A program made the position numbers and the translations under genes. The notes under the pieces were generated by a model. That model saw only the letters and a program-made list of their open reading frames with translations. It was not told where the DNA came from and did not search any database. A DNA stretch of 64,000 nt from Marivivens donghaensis (lineage in GTDB: Bacteria; Pseudomonadota; Alphaproteobacteria; Rhodobacterales; Rhodobacteraceae): NCBI RefSeq assembly GCF_011806565.1, contig NZ_JAATOP010000005.1, positions 62,001 to 126,000 of the forward strand, written 5' to 3'. This document shows, piece after piece, positions 8,979-17,441 of the stretch. Every line of letters starts with the position of its first letter. Position 1 is the first letter of the stretch.

Positions 8979-9620
8979 GTGATCGGGCTGATCGCTGCTG
9001 TCTTGTCGGGTTTCGGTCTGGTGATGGCGATCATCGCTGGCATCATCGTCGGCGCGGTCGCGGGTTTCTTGCTGAACTACTTCTTTTGTGACGACGAAGC
9101 GCCAGAGGCCGAAGAGCCTGTGGAAGTCGCCGAACCCGAAGTGGTGGTGGAACCCGAAGTGGTTGCCGAGCCCGATCCGGAGCTTCCAGAAAGCGATGAG
9201 ACAGGCATCGCACCCGAGGTCTCCGAAGCCGCCGAAGCTATCACGACCGAAGTCGAAATCGAGCCCGCGCAAGGCACCGACGATGGCGAGGACGAAGGCA
9301 CGACCGCTGACGAAGTGACAGGCGAAGGAGTCCGCCCTGCTGCGCTCGACGAGCCGCGTGAAGGCGATGCCGACGACCTCAAGGTCATCGAAGGCATCGG
9401 CCCGAAGCTCGAAGCGACGCTGAATATGAACGGCATCTATCATTACGATCAGATTGCCGCGTGGACCGACGAAGAAGTCGTGTGGATGGACAACAACCTC
9501 CCCCGCTTTAAAGGCCGCGTGACCCGCGACAACTGGGTCGAACAAGCTAAACTGGTGCTGAAACTCGGCGTTGCCGGTTTCCGCGCTCGCGCCAAAACCA
9601 ACGATGTTGAAGGTCAGTAA
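8979..9620 (+). CDS. Membrane-anchored protein with acidic linker and helix-hairpin-helix module
   Basis: From the GTG at 8979 the protein has 213 residues: a hydrophobic Gly/Ile/Val-rich segment (about 1-36), a Glu/Pro-rich acidic linker (about 39-125), and a module (DDLKVIEGIGPKLEATL, then a Trp helix and FKGRVTRDNWVEQAK) matching the NuoE C-terminus. The frame is open upstream to 8868, and the natural start appears to be near 8922, where ATA-ACC-CGT follows GGAGTAGG; no ATG, GTG or TTG exists there. It could tether or organise the NADH-oxidising module at the membrane (inference). The stop overlaps the next ATG (TAATG). Confidence 0.8.
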   Translation: MIGLIAAVLSGFGLVMAIIAGIIVGAVAGFLLNYFFCDDEAPEAEEPVEVAEPEVVVEPEVVAEPDPELPESDETGIAPEVSEAAEAITTEVEIEPAQGTDDGEDEGTTADEVTGEGVRPAALDEPREGDADDLKVIEGIGPKLEATLNMNGIYHYDQIAAWTDEEVVWMDNNLPRFKGRVTRDNWVEQAKLVLKLGVAGFRARAKTNDVEGQ

Positions 9621-9844
9621 TGCCGAACGACCCGAAAAATGCTAGTGGTGCAGACGGACGGCGCGCGGCGCTGTTTCTCGCCGGTGTCGGCATCTTCTGG
9701 ATCGTCGCGACTTTTGTTGGCCGGCAACTGGGGCTGTCCCAAAGGACGCGCGCCCTTTTCGATCTTATAGCCCTTGCAGGTTTTGTCTGGGCTTTATGGA
9801 TGACTTATGGCATCTGGCGCTCACGCCAGAATGATGAAGGATGA
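9620..9844 (+). CDS. DUF5337-like small membrane protein
   Basis: The protein has 74 residues and two membrane helices (about 16-36 and 46-66), ending in a short polar tail (WRSRQNDEG). Its ATG shares a base with the upstream stop and it ends three bases before nuoF. From memory it matches the DUF5337 family found in rhodobacterial nuo clusters. There are no catalytic residues; an assembly or stabilising role in complex I is inferred from position only. Confidence 0.75.
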   Translation: MPNDPKNASGADGRRAALFLAGVGIFWIVATFVGRQLGLSQRTRALFDLIALAGFVWALWMTYGIWRSRQNDEG

Positions 9845-9847
9845 GCC

Positions 9848-11128
9848 ATGCTCAAGGATCAGGACCGGATTTTCACCAATATCTATGGTATGCATGAACG
9901 CACTCTGAAGGGTGCGATGTCTCGTGGCCATTGGGACGGTACGGCAGGTATCATCCAGAAGGGCCGTGACTGGATCATCGACGAGATGAAGGCTTCGGGT
10001 CTTCGCGGCCGTGGCGGTGCGGGCTTCCCCACCGGTCTGAAGTGGTCCTTCATGCCCAAGGAATCGGACGGTCGTCCGTCGTACCTCGTCGTGAACGCCG
10101 ACGAATCGGAGCCGGGCACCTGTAAGGACCGCGAGATCATGCGCCATGATCCGCACACCCTGATCGAAGGCTGCCTGATCGCGTCCTTCGCAATGAACGC
10201 ACACGCTTGCTACATCTACCTGCGCGGCGAATACATCCGTGAGCGCGAGGCGCTTCAGGCTGCTATCGACGAAGCCTACGACGCGGGTCTTCTGGGCAAG
10301 AACGCTGCCGGTTCGGGCTATGACTTTGATCTCTACCTGCACCACGGTGCTGGCGCTTACATCTGCGGCGAAGAAACCGCGCTTATCGAAAGCCTCGAAG
10401 GCAAGAAGGGTATGCCCCGCATGAAGCCGCCGTTCCCGGCTGGCGCGGGCCTCTACGGCTGCCCGACCACCGTGAACAACGTCGAATCGATTGCTGTTGT
10501 GCCGACTATCCTGCGCCGCGGCGCGTCGTGGTTCTCGGGCTTCGGTCGTCAGAACAACGCTGGCACCAAACTGTTCGCGATCTCGGGCCATGTGAACAAT
10601 CCGTGCGTCGTCGAAGAAGAGATGTCGATCTCCTTTGAAGAGCTGATCGAAAAGCACTGCGGCGGCATCCGTGGCGGCTGGGACAACCTGCTGGCCGTTA
10701 TTCCGGGTGGCTCGTCCGTTCCCTGCGTTCGCGGCGAGAAAATGAAAGACGCCATCATGGACTTCGACTACCTGCGCGGCGAACTCGGTTCGGGCCTCGG
10801 CACCGCAGCCGTCATCGTGATGGACAAGTCGACCGACATCATCAAAGCGATCTGGCGCCTGTCGAAGTTCTACAAGCACGAGAGCTGCGGCCAGTGCACC
10901 CCGTGCCGTGAAGGCACCGGCTGGATGATGCGCGTGATGGAGCGTCTCGTTCAGGGCAACGCTTCGGTCGAAGAAATTGATATGCTGTTCAACGTGACCA
11001 AGCAGGTCGAAGGACACACGATTTGTGCGCTCGGCGACGCTGCTGCATGGCCGATTCAGGGTCTGATCCGCAACTTCCGCGACGTGATCGAAGACCGCGT
11101 GAATGGCAAGAGCATCGCTGCTGAATAA
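9848..11128 (+). CDS. nuoF: NADH-quinone oxidoreductase subunit F (51 kDa, FMN and NADH binding)
   Basis: The protein has 426 residues. The glycine-rich NADH/FMN loop [10 protein letters not shown] is near residues 52-61, a second flavin loop [15 protein letters not shown] near 170-186, and the [4Fe-4S] N3 ligands are in [10 protein letters not shown] (Cys about 346, 349, 352) and in [10 protein letters not shown] (Cys about 392). It takes hydride from NADH and passes electrons to the chain of clusters. The start ATGCTCAAGGATCAG follows a GGATGA stretch. A strong terminator lies 25 bp after the stop. Confidence 0.97.
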   Translation: MLKDQDRIFTNIYGMHERTLKGAMSRGHWDGTAGIIQKGRDWIIDEMKASGLRGRGGAGFPTGLKWSFMPKESDGRPSYLVVNADESEPGTCKDREIMRHDPHTLIEGCLIASFAMNAHACYIYLRGEYIREREALQAAIDEAYDAGLLGKNAAGSGYDFDLYLHHGAGAYICGEETALIESLEGKKGMPRMKPPFPAGAGLYGCPTTVNNVESIAVVPTILRRGASWFSGFGRQNNAGTKLFAISGHVNNPCVVEEEMSISFEELIEKHCGGIRGGWDNLLAVIPGGSSVPCVRGEKMKDAIMDFDYLRGELGSGLGTAAVIVMDKSTDIIKAIWRLSKFYKHESCGQCTPCREGTGWMMRVMERLVQGNASVEEIDMLFNVTKQVEGHTICALGDAAAWPIQGLIRNFRDVIEDRVNGKSIAAE

Positions 11129-11152
11129 TTAAGCAGAACAGTGACTTACCGT

Positions 11153-11178
11153 AAGGCAGCCTTCGGGCTGCCTTTTGC
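11153..11178 (+). terminator. Intrinsic terminator after nuoF
   Basis: A perfect 9-bp stem (11153-11161 with 11166-11174) is capped by a UUCG tetraloop with the favourable C-G closing pair and followed by TTTGCGTTTC. This is a textbook rho-independent terminator in the middle of the nuo cluster. Confidence 0.85.
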
Positions 11179-11421
11179 GTTTCTGTGCATTCTCGCAGGT
11201 CGGGAAAACCACTATCGTATTCAGATGCTCTGATGTGTAGTGACGTCTGGTTCGTCTTGCGACGGGCGCTAGTCCACTCACGGACCAAGCGGCCTGCACT
11301 CTGGAAAACAGGGGCAGGCCGCGGCTCCTTTCGGCCTCTGCAATCACGTTTTGGCGGGGTGATATTGAATAGCGGTAGGTGTCGCTCCATTTCTTGCCCC
11401 GCATTCAACGAAAGGACGACC

Positions 11422-11817
11422 ATGCGCAGACTCATTCTTCCGACCCTGCTTGCAGCGACTATCGCAACGGCGTCGGGCGCGCAGACGCCGCTCAAGGACG
11501 TGACTGAAATCAGCGAGGGCCTGATTGCCGCCGGTATGGCAATCGAAATCGCCGACAATTGCGACAACATCAGCGTTCGCCTGATCCGTGGGTATTCCTA
11601 CCTCAACGGCCTTAAAAGCCGTGCCCGCGATCTGGGCTACAGCGCTGACGAGATTGATGCCTACGTGGACGACAAGGTTGAGAAAGCCCGCCTCGAAGAC
11701 ATCGCCCGCGAGCGCCTTGCCACAAAGGGTGCAGTGTCCGGAAACAACGCGACCTATTGCGCCGTAGGGCAGGCCGAAATGGCCGCGAACACGACCGTCG
11801 GTTCGTTAATCCACTGA
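11422..11817 (+). CDS. DUF5333-like secreted protein in the nuo cluster
   Basis: The protein has 131 residues. A signal peptide (MRRLILPTLLAATIATASGAQ, cleavage after about residue 20) is followed by a helical, charged mature part with two cysteines (DNCDN and TYCAVG). The ATG at 11422 sits behind AAAGGA; the longer frame from 11185 lacks character. The protein resembles the DUF5333 family that I associate with rhodobacterial nuo loci. Strong hairpin terminators lie on both sides, so it is probably a separate transcription unit with a promoter in 11179-11421. Confidence 0.75.
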   Translation: MRRLILPTLLAATIATASGAQTPLKDVTEISEGLIAAGMAIEIADNCDNISVRLIRGYSYLNGLKSRARDLGYSADEIDAYVDDKVEKARLEDIARERLATKGAVSGNNATYCAVGQAEMAANTTVGSLIH

Positions 11818-11828
11818 ATCAGTCGGAT

Positions 11829-11858
11829 AAAAGGCCCGCCCCATCGGCGGGCCTTTTT
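11829..11858 (+). terminator. Intrinsic terminator after the DUF5333-like gene
   Basis: A 10-bp perfect GC-rich stem (11831-11840 with 11846-11855), extended by A-U pairs at its base, has the loop CCATC and is followed by TTTTTGT. It is strong and stands 298 bp before nuoG, so nuoG onwards needs its own promoter in 11859-12115. Confidence 0.88.
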
Positions 11859-12115
11859 GTATCTTAGCCGAGTCTTTCGGTAACATGCTGTAAATCTAAT
11901 ATATTTGCGGCAACTGCTTCGAAAGGCCGATGCAAGCCATATTCTCGGGTATTTGGTGCGCTCTTTTCGGATATGCCGTGAATTTTCCACGCCTTTTGGT
12001 GTCGTAACGACTGGCGTAGCGCGGCAAGCCGCGTTAGAACGCCCGCGACCGAGTGCCTAATCGTGCATTGCGCGATCGGCATTGCGTCGGAGCGACAAGA
12101 ACCAAAAGGCTGGCC

Positions 12116-14137
12116 ATGTCCGATTTGAAAAAAATCATCATCGACGGGATTGAGCTGGAAGTACCGGGTGCCATGACGCTGATTCAGGCTTGTGAAGAAG
12201 CCGGAATCGAAGTCCCGCGCTTCTGCTACCACGAGCGTCTGTCCATCGCGGGCAACTGCCGCATGTGCCTCGTCGAGGTCGTAGGTGGTCCGCCGAAGCC
12301 CGCTGCTTCGTGCGCGATGCAGGTCAAAGACCTCCGTCCTGGACCGGAAGGTCAGCCGCCGGTCGTCAAGACGAACTCTCCGATGGTGAAGAAAGCACGC
12401 GAAGGCGTGATGGAATTCCTTCTCATCAACCACCCGCTGGATTGCCCGATCTGCGACCAAGGTGGTGAATGTGACCTTCAGGACCAGGCGATGGCCTACG
12501 GTGTCGACTTCTCGCGTTTCCGCGAACCGAAGCGCGCTGTGGACGACCTCGATCTGGGCCCGCTGGTCGAAACCCACATGACTCGCTGCATCAGCTGCAC
12601 CCGCTGCGTCCGTTTCACTTCGGAAGTCGCAGGCATCACCCAGATGGGCCAGACCGGCCGAGGTGAAGATGCAGAGATCACCAGCTACCTGAACCAGACC
12701 CTCGATTCGAACATGCAGGGTAACATCATCGACCTCTGCCCGGTCGGTGCGCTGGTTTCCAAGCCCTACGCTTTTACCGCCCGTCCGTGGGAACTGACCA
12801 AGACCGAAACCATCGACGTGATGGACGCTCTGGGGTCGAACATCCGCGTCGATACCAAAGGCCGTCAGGTCATGCGTATCCTGCCGCGTAACCACGACGG
12901 CGTGAACGAAGAATGGATTTCGGACAAGTCGCGCTTCGTCTGGGACGGTCTACGTCGCCAGCGTCTCGATACGCCGTACATCCGTGAGAACGGCAAGCTC
13001 CGCAAAGCAACATGGGGCGAGGCTCTCGAAGCCGCCGCTGCTGCGATGAAGGGCAAGAAGGTTGCGGGCCTTGTCGGCGATCTCGCACCGGTCGAAGCGG
13101 CTTACAGCCTCAAGCAGCTTGTTGAATCGCTCGGCGGCACAGTCGAATCGCGCACCGACAACGCGAAGCTTCCCGCAGACAACCGCTCGGCTTATGTCGG
13201 CACCGCGTCGATCGAAGATATCGACAGCGCCGATATGATCTTCCTCATCGGCACCAACCCGCGTGTCGAAGCTCCGGTTCTGAACGCCCGTATCCGCAAG
13301 GCATGGCTTCGTGGTGCGACGGTCGGAATGATCGGTGAAGCCGCAGATCTGACCTATGACTACACCCATATCGGCACCGACCGCGCAGCGCTCGACAAGC
13401 TGATGGGAATGGACCATTCGGACAAGAAGGACCTCAAGGGCGTTATGATCATCGGTCAGGGCGCGCTTCAGGAAGCAGACGGGACTGCCGTTCTCGGCAC
13501 CGCAATGCAGCTTGCAGAGAAGGGAAGTTCCAAGTTCCTTGTTCTGCACACCGCTGCAAGCCGCGTAGGCGCACTTGATGTCGGCGCTGTCACCGAAGGC
13601 GGCCTCGACGCTGCGCTAAACGGTGCCGAAGTCGTCTACAACCTCGGCGCTGACGAAGTTGAAGTCGGCGAAGGTGCGACCGTGATCTATCAGGGCTCGC
13701 ATGGCGACCGCGGTGCACACCGCGCCGACATCATCCTGCCGGCTGCTGCCTACACCGAAGAAAACGGCCTGTTCGTGAACACCGAAGGCCGCCCGCAGCT
13801 CGCGCTCCGCGCTTGCTTCGCTCCGGGTGAAGCCAAAGAAAACTGGGCGATCCTTCGCGCACTGTCCGCCGAGCTCGGCGCGACCCTGCCGTGGGACAGC
13901 CTCGCACAGCTCCGCCAGAAGCTGGTTGCCGACGTTCCGCACCTCGCTCAGATCGACGAAGTTGTCGAAAACGAGTGGGCACCGCTGGAAACCGGCAAAC
14001 TGGGCGACGCGACCTTCCGCAATGTGGTCAAGGATTTCTACCTGACCAATCCGATTGCACGCGCATCGCAGCTGATGGCCGAACTTTCCGCGCAGGCCAA
14101 AGCCCGCGCTGCCGAGCCCAAGGTTGCGGCTGAATAA
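12116..14137 (+). CDS. nuoG: NADH-quinone oxidoreductase subunit G (75 kDa)
   Basis: The protein has 673 residues. The N-terminal [2Fe-2S] N1b ligands are Cys37, Cys48, Cys51 and Cys66. The His-liganded N5 motif is His106, Cys110, Cys113, Cys119, and the N4 motif is Cys158, Cys161, Cys164, Cys208. No extra N7 motif was seen, as in other alphaproteobacterial/mitochondrial-type subunits. The molybdopterin-oxidoreductase-like C-terminal part is about 450 residues. The start at 12116 follows AAAAGG; the frame is open to 12053, but that stretch has no family character. Confidence 0.96.
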   Translation: MSDLKKIIIDGIELEVPGAMTLIQACEEAGIEVPRFCYHERLSIAGNCRMCLVEVVGGPPKPAASCAMQVKDLRPGPEGQPPVVKTNSPMVKKAREGVMEFLLINHPLDCPICDQGGECDLQDQAMAYGVDFSRFREPKRAVDDLDLGPLVETHMTRCISCTRCVRFTSEVAGITQMGQTGRGEDAEITSYLNQTLDSNMQGNIIDLCPVGALVSKPYAFTARPWELTKTETIDVMDALGSNIRVDTKGRQVMRILPRNHDGVNEEWISDKSRFVWDGLRRQRLDTPYIRENGKLRKATWGEALEAAAAAMKGKKVAGLVGDLAPVEAAYSLKQLVESLGGTVESRTDNAKLPADNRSAYVGTASIEDIDSADMIFLIGTNPRVEAPVLNARIRKAWLRGATVGMIGEAADLTYDYTHIGTDRAALDKLMGMDHSDKKDLKGVMIIGQGALQEADGTAVLGTAMQLAEKGSSKFLVLHTAASRVGALDVGAVTEGGLDAALNGAEVVYNLGADEVEVGEGATVIYQGSHGDRGAHRADIILPAAAYTEENGLFVNTEGRPQLALRACFAPGEAKENWAILRALSAELGATLPWDSLAQLRQKLVADVPHLAQIDEVVENEWAPLETGKLGDATFRNVVKDFYLTNPIARASQLMAELSAQAKARAAEPKVAAE

Positions 14138-14141
14138 GATA

Positions 14142-14531
14142 ATGCGGGCAGCGGTCATCGCATCGCTGTTTCTCGCGGGGTGCACAGCATCCCAAAGCGC
14201 TATCGGTGGGGCAGGCGATTTTCGCCCGGACTACCAGGGGGCCGAAACACGGCTCCTCGACGGCGACCTGGTGAATTTCCGGGTCAGGATGTCAGGCGCT
14301 CGCGGGCCTTCGGACGTCACGAAGTACGCCGAATGCGCCGCTGCACAATATGCGTTGATCCGTGGCTACGGGTTTGCGCGGCACATACGCACCACGGTCG
14401 AAGAAGACTTCGGGATCTGGGTCGCGGATGCTGTCTACACTATCTCGCCGGCGCTTCCGCGCGGGCTCAGGACAATAGACGCCGAAGTTACGGTAGCCGA
14501 TTGTGGCGTATCGGGAATACCGACGGTGTAA
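14142..14531 (+). CDS. Putative lipoprotein inside the nuo cluster
   Basis: The protein has 129 residues. The short signal [14 protein letters not shown] ends in a lipobox (LAGC, lipidated Cys at 14), so the mature protein is probably membrane-anchored in the periplasm. Further cysteines at YAECAAA and VADCGVS could pair. The ATG at 14142 lies 4 bases after the nuoG stop; the longer frame from TTG 14124 overlaps nuoG and would spoil the signal peptide. Function unknown; it sits between nuoG and nuoH. Confidence 0.72.
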   Translation: MRAAVIASLFLAGCTASQSAIGGAGDFRPDYQGAETRLLDGDLVNFRVRMSGARGPSDVTKYAECAAAQYALIRGYGFARHIRTTVEEDFGIWVADAVYTISPALPRGLRTIDAEVTVADCGVSGIPTV

Positions 14532-14541
14532 GGGGACGAAT

Positions 14542-15579
14542 ATGGTTGAATTCTTCACCACGACCAACCTTGGGATCCTGCTGCTGACTCTCGGTCAGTG
14601 CCTTCTGGTCCTCGTGCCGCTTCTGGTGGCACTGGCCTTCCTGATGTACGCGGACCGCAAGGTCTGGGCTGCTGTCCAGATGCGCAAGGGCCCGAACATC
14701 GTTGGCGCGTTCGGTCTGCTGCAGTCCTTTGCGGACTTTTTGAAGTACATCGTTAAAGAGGTCGTCGTACCGGCCGGCGCGGACAAGTTTGTCTTCTTCC
14801 TCGCGCCGCTGATTTCGTTCGTTATGGCCGTGATCGCCTGGGCGGTTATCCCGTTCAACGACGGTTGGGTGCTGGCCGACATCAACGTCGCCATCCTCTA
14901 CGTCTTTGCGATCTCGTCGCTCGAAGTTTACGGCGTCATCATGGGCGGCTGGGCTTCGAACTCGAAGTATCCGTTCCTCGGCTCGCTGCGTTCGGCAGCA
15001 CAGATGATTTCTTACGAAGTCTCGATCGGTCTGATCATCGTTGGTGTGATCATCTCGACCGGTTCGATGAACTTCGGCGACATCGTTCGTGCGCAGGACG
15101 GCTACGGTATCCTGTCGTGGTACTGGCTGCCGCACTTCCCGATGCTTTTCCTCTTCTTCATCTCGGCTCTGGCTGAAACCAACCGTCCGCCGTTCGACCT
15201 TCCCGAAGCGGAATCGGAACTGGTTGCCGGTTATCAGGTGGAATACTCGTCGACCCCGTTCCTGCTGTTCATGATCGGCGAACTGACCGCAGTCGTGCTG
15301 ATGTGCGCACTCGTGTCGCTGCTGTTCCTCGGCGGCTGGCTGTCCCCGATCGAGTTCCTGCCGGACGGCATCCTGTGGATGATTATCAAGATGGTGTTCT
15401 GCTTCTTCATCTTCGCGATGGTGAAGGCGATCACTCCGCGCTACCGCTACGACCAGCTGATGCGTCTGGGTTGGAAAGTCTTCCTGCCGATGTCGCTGGC
15501 TTGGGTGGTGCTCGTTTCCTTCCTCGCAAAATACGAAGTCCTCGGTGCTTTCTGGGCCCGCTGGACGATCGGAGGCTGA
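14542..15579 (+). CDS. nuoH: NADH-quinone oxidoreductase subunit H
   Basis: The protein has 345 residues and about eight membrane helices. It shows [16 protein letters not shown] near residue 32, and the acidic cytoplasmic loop [20 protein letters not shown] near 205, which couples quinone chemistry to proton pumping. It connects the peripheral arm to the membrane arm. The ATG at 14542 follows AAGGGGA; the frame open to 14503 lies inside the upstream lipoprotein gene. nuoI begins 3 bases after its stop. Confidence 0.97.
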   Translation: MVEFFTTTNLGILLLTLGQCLLVLVPLLVALAFLMYADRKVWAAVQMRKGPNIVGAFGLLQSFADFLKYIVKEVVVPAGADKFVFFLAPLISFVMAVIAWAVIPFNDGWVLADINVAILYVFAISSLEVYGVIMGGWASNSKYPFLGSLRSAAQMISYEVSIGLIIVGVIISTGSMNFGDIVRAQDGYGILSWYWLPHFPMLFLFFISALAETNRPPFDLPEAESELVAGYQVEYSSTPFLLFMIGELTAVVLMCALVSLLFLGGWLSPIEFLPDGILWMIIKMVFCFFIFAMVKAITPRYRYDQLMRLGWKVFLPMSLAWVVLVSFLAKYEVLGAFWARWTIGG

Positions 15580-15582
15580 TCC

Positions 15583-16077
15583 ATGACGCAGATCGATTAC
15601 GGCCGCGCCGCCAAATACTTCCTGCTGGCGGACTTCGCAAAAGGCTTCAAGCTGGGGTTCAAGTACTTCTTCGCTCCCAAGGCGACGATCAACTACCCGC
15701 ACGAAAAAGGCCCGCTGTCCCCGCGTTTCCGCGGCGAGCACGCGCTGCGTCGCTACCCGAACGGCGAAGAACGCTGCATTGCATGTAAGCTGTGCGAAGC
15801 AATCTGTCCGGCTCAGGCGATCACCATCGACGCGGAACCCCGCGAAGACGGCTCGCGCCGCACCACGCGCTATGACATCGACATGACCAAGTGCATCTAC
15901 TGCGGCTTCTGTCAGGAAGCCTGCCCGGTGGATGCGATTGTCGAAGGTCCGAACTTCGAATTCTCGACCGAGACTCGCGAAGAGCTCTTCTACGACAAAG
16001 AGAAGCTGCTTTCGAACGGCGAACGTTGGGAAGCCGAAATCGCCCGCAATCTCGAAATGGATGCGCCGTACCGATGA
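15583..16077 (+). CDS. nuoI: NADH-quinone oxidoreductase subunit I (two [4Fe-4S] clusters)
   Basis: The protein has 164 residues with two ferredoxin motifs: Cys65, Cys68, Cys71, Cys75 and Cys104, Cys107, Cys110, Cys114 ([15 protein letters not shown]), binding clusters N6a and N6b. The N-terminal amphipathic helix lies on the membrane. It relays electrons to N2 in NuoB. The stop overlaps the next ATG (ATGA at 16074-16077). Confidence 0.97.
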   Translation: MTQIDYGRAAKYFLLADFAKGFKLGFKYFFAPKATINYPHEKGPLSPRFRGEHALRRYPNGEERCIACKLCEAICPAQAITIDAEPREDGSRRTTRYDIDMTKCIYCGFCQEACPVDAIVEGPNFEFSTETREELFYDKEKLLSNGERWEAEIARNLEMDAPYR

Positions 16078-16487
16078 CCGACTCCAAGAACCCCTTTGAA
16101 GCCATGATGAAGGCGGGGCAGGACTGGGCCAAGTCGCTCAATCCGGCGCTGGAATCGTTTATGCCCAAGGGGTTCGAGACGCTCTGGCCCACCATGCCTT
16201 CCGAAATGATGGAAGCGATGATGGGCAAGACCTTCAACCCTGAAGGTCTGGATGCCAAGACACGCCTTCTGCTGACCCTGATGGGCCTGACCATTCTGGG
16301 CGCTCAAGCAGAATCGCAAATTCGCCTGACCGTCCGCCATGCGCGCGAGGCGGGGGCAACCAAACAGGAGATCGCCGAGACCATCGCACAAGCCGCGATG
16401 TTCGGAGGCGTCCCCGCAATGACCAAGGCCATGACACTCGCGAACGAAGCGATGGCCGAGGACACGAAAAAGGACCGCGACGAATGA
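16074..16487 (+). CDS. Carboxymuconolactone decarboxylase-like (CMD) protein in the nuo cluster
   Basis: The protein has 137 residues. After a Met-rich N-terminus, residues about 57-125 have the all-helical CMD/AhpD fold pattern ([20 protein letters not shown], then [26 protein letters not shown]). The AhpD CxxC redox pair is absent, so it is not a peroxidase-type AhpD. ATGA overlaps join it to nuoI upstream and nuoJ downstream, implying tight co-expression with complex I. The reaction is unknown, and a non-catalytic role is possible. Confidence 0.8.
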   Translation: MTDSKNPFEAMMKAGQDWAKSLNPALESFMPKGFETLWPTMPSEMMEAMMGKTFNPEGLDAKTRLLLTLMGLTILGAQAESQIRLTVRHAREAGATKQEIAETIAQAAMFGGVPAMTKAMTLANEAMAEDTKKDRDE

Positions 16488-17089
16488 GTGTAGCTGATAT
16501 CGCATTTTACGCCTTTGCGCTGACGACTGTCGCGGGCGGGCTGTTCACGGTGCTGAGCCGTAACCCCGTCCACTCGGTGCTCTGGCTGATCCTCGCCTTC
16601 CTTTCGTCGGCGGGGCTTTTCGTCCTGCTGGGCGCGGAATTCATCGCCATGCTGCTGATAATCGTCTACGTCGGCGCCGTCGCGGTTCTGTTCCTCTTCG
16701 TGGTCATGATGCTCGACATCGACTTTGCCGCACTGAAGGCAGAGATGGCCCGCTACATGCCGCTCGCTCTGCTGATCGGCTTGGTCATCATCATCCAGCT
16801 CGCCATGGCTTACGGCGCTTGGGATTACTCCACCGGCTTCGAGACGCGCCTCGCTGCGCCCGCCGGTGACGTTCACAACACCGCCGCACTGGGCCTGCTG
16901 GTCTACGATAAATACCTGATGCTCTTCCAACTGGCCGGTCTGATCCTGTTGGTCGCCATGATCGGCGCCATCGTTCTGACCCTTCGCCACCGCAAGGACG
17001 TCAAGCGTCAGGACGTGCTCGCCCAGCTCTACCGTGACCCTGCTAAGGCCATGGAGCTGAAAGACATCAAACCGGGGCAGGGCCTGTAA
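16484..17089 (+). CDS. nuoJ: NADH-quinone oxidoreductase subunit J
   Basis: The protein has 201 residues and about five membrane helices. The third helix carries the family pattern [25 protein letters not shown], including the conserved Tyr and Gly of the pi-bulge region. It is a membrane-arm subunit next to NuoA, NuoH and NuoK. The start overlaps the CMD gene stop, and the stop shares a base with a tiny ORF leading to nuoK. Confidence 0.96.
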   Translation: MSVADIAFYAFALTTVAGGLFTVLSRNPVHSVLWLILAFLSSAGLFVLLGAEFIAMLLIIVYVGAVAVLFLFVVMMLDIDFAALKAEMARYMPLALLIGLVIIIQLAMAYGAWDYSTGFETRLAAPAGDVHNTAALGLLVYDKYLMLFQLAGLILLVAMIGAIVLTLRHRKDVKRQDVLAQLYRDPAKAMELKDIKPGQGL

Positions 17090-17133
17090 TGCCAAATTTC
17101 GCGCACAAGCAAAGCGAGGGACGGAACAAATGA
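17089..17133 (+). other. 14-codon micro-ORF bridging nuoJ and nuoK
   Basis: An ATG at 17089 shares one base with the nuoJ stop (TAATG), and the 14-codon frame ([14 protein letters not shown]) ends in a TGA overlapping the nuoK ATG (ATGA at 17130-17133). The overlaps at both ends would let a ribosome pass from nuoJ to nuoK by re-initiation. No independent evidence of translation is visible, and it may be chance. Confidence 0.35.
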
Positions 17134-17435
17134 TCGGAATTGAACACTATCTGACGGTGGCTGCGGCCCTGTTCGTGATCGGGATCTTCGGCCTGTTCCT
17201 GAACCGCAAGAATATCATCATCCTGCTGATGTCGATCGAACTGATCCTGCTGGCCTGCAACATCAACTTCGTCGCGTTCTCGTCCTACCTGAACGACCTC
17301 GTGGGCCAGGTGTTCACGCTGTTCGTCCTGACCGTCGCTGCTGCCGAAGCGGCCATCGGTCTGGCCATTCTGGTTTGTTTCTTCCGCAACCGCGGGACCA
17401 TCGACGTTGAAGACGTCAACGTGATGAAAGGCTGA
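17130..17435 (+). CDS. nuoK: NADH-quinone oxidoreductase subunit K
   Basis: The protein has 101 residues and three membrane helices. The second and third helices carry the two conserved membrane glutamates ([10 protein letters not shown] and [11 protein letters not shown]) used in proton transfer. The ATG at 17130 lies behind GAGGGACGGA. The size and pattern are typical of the family. Confidence 0.97.
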   Translation: MIGIEHYLTVAAALFVIGIFGLFLNRKNIIILLMSIELILLACNINFVAFSSYLNDLVGQVFTLFVLTVAAAEAAIGLAILVCFFRNRGTIDVEDVNVMKG

Positions 17436-17441
17436 TCCGAC

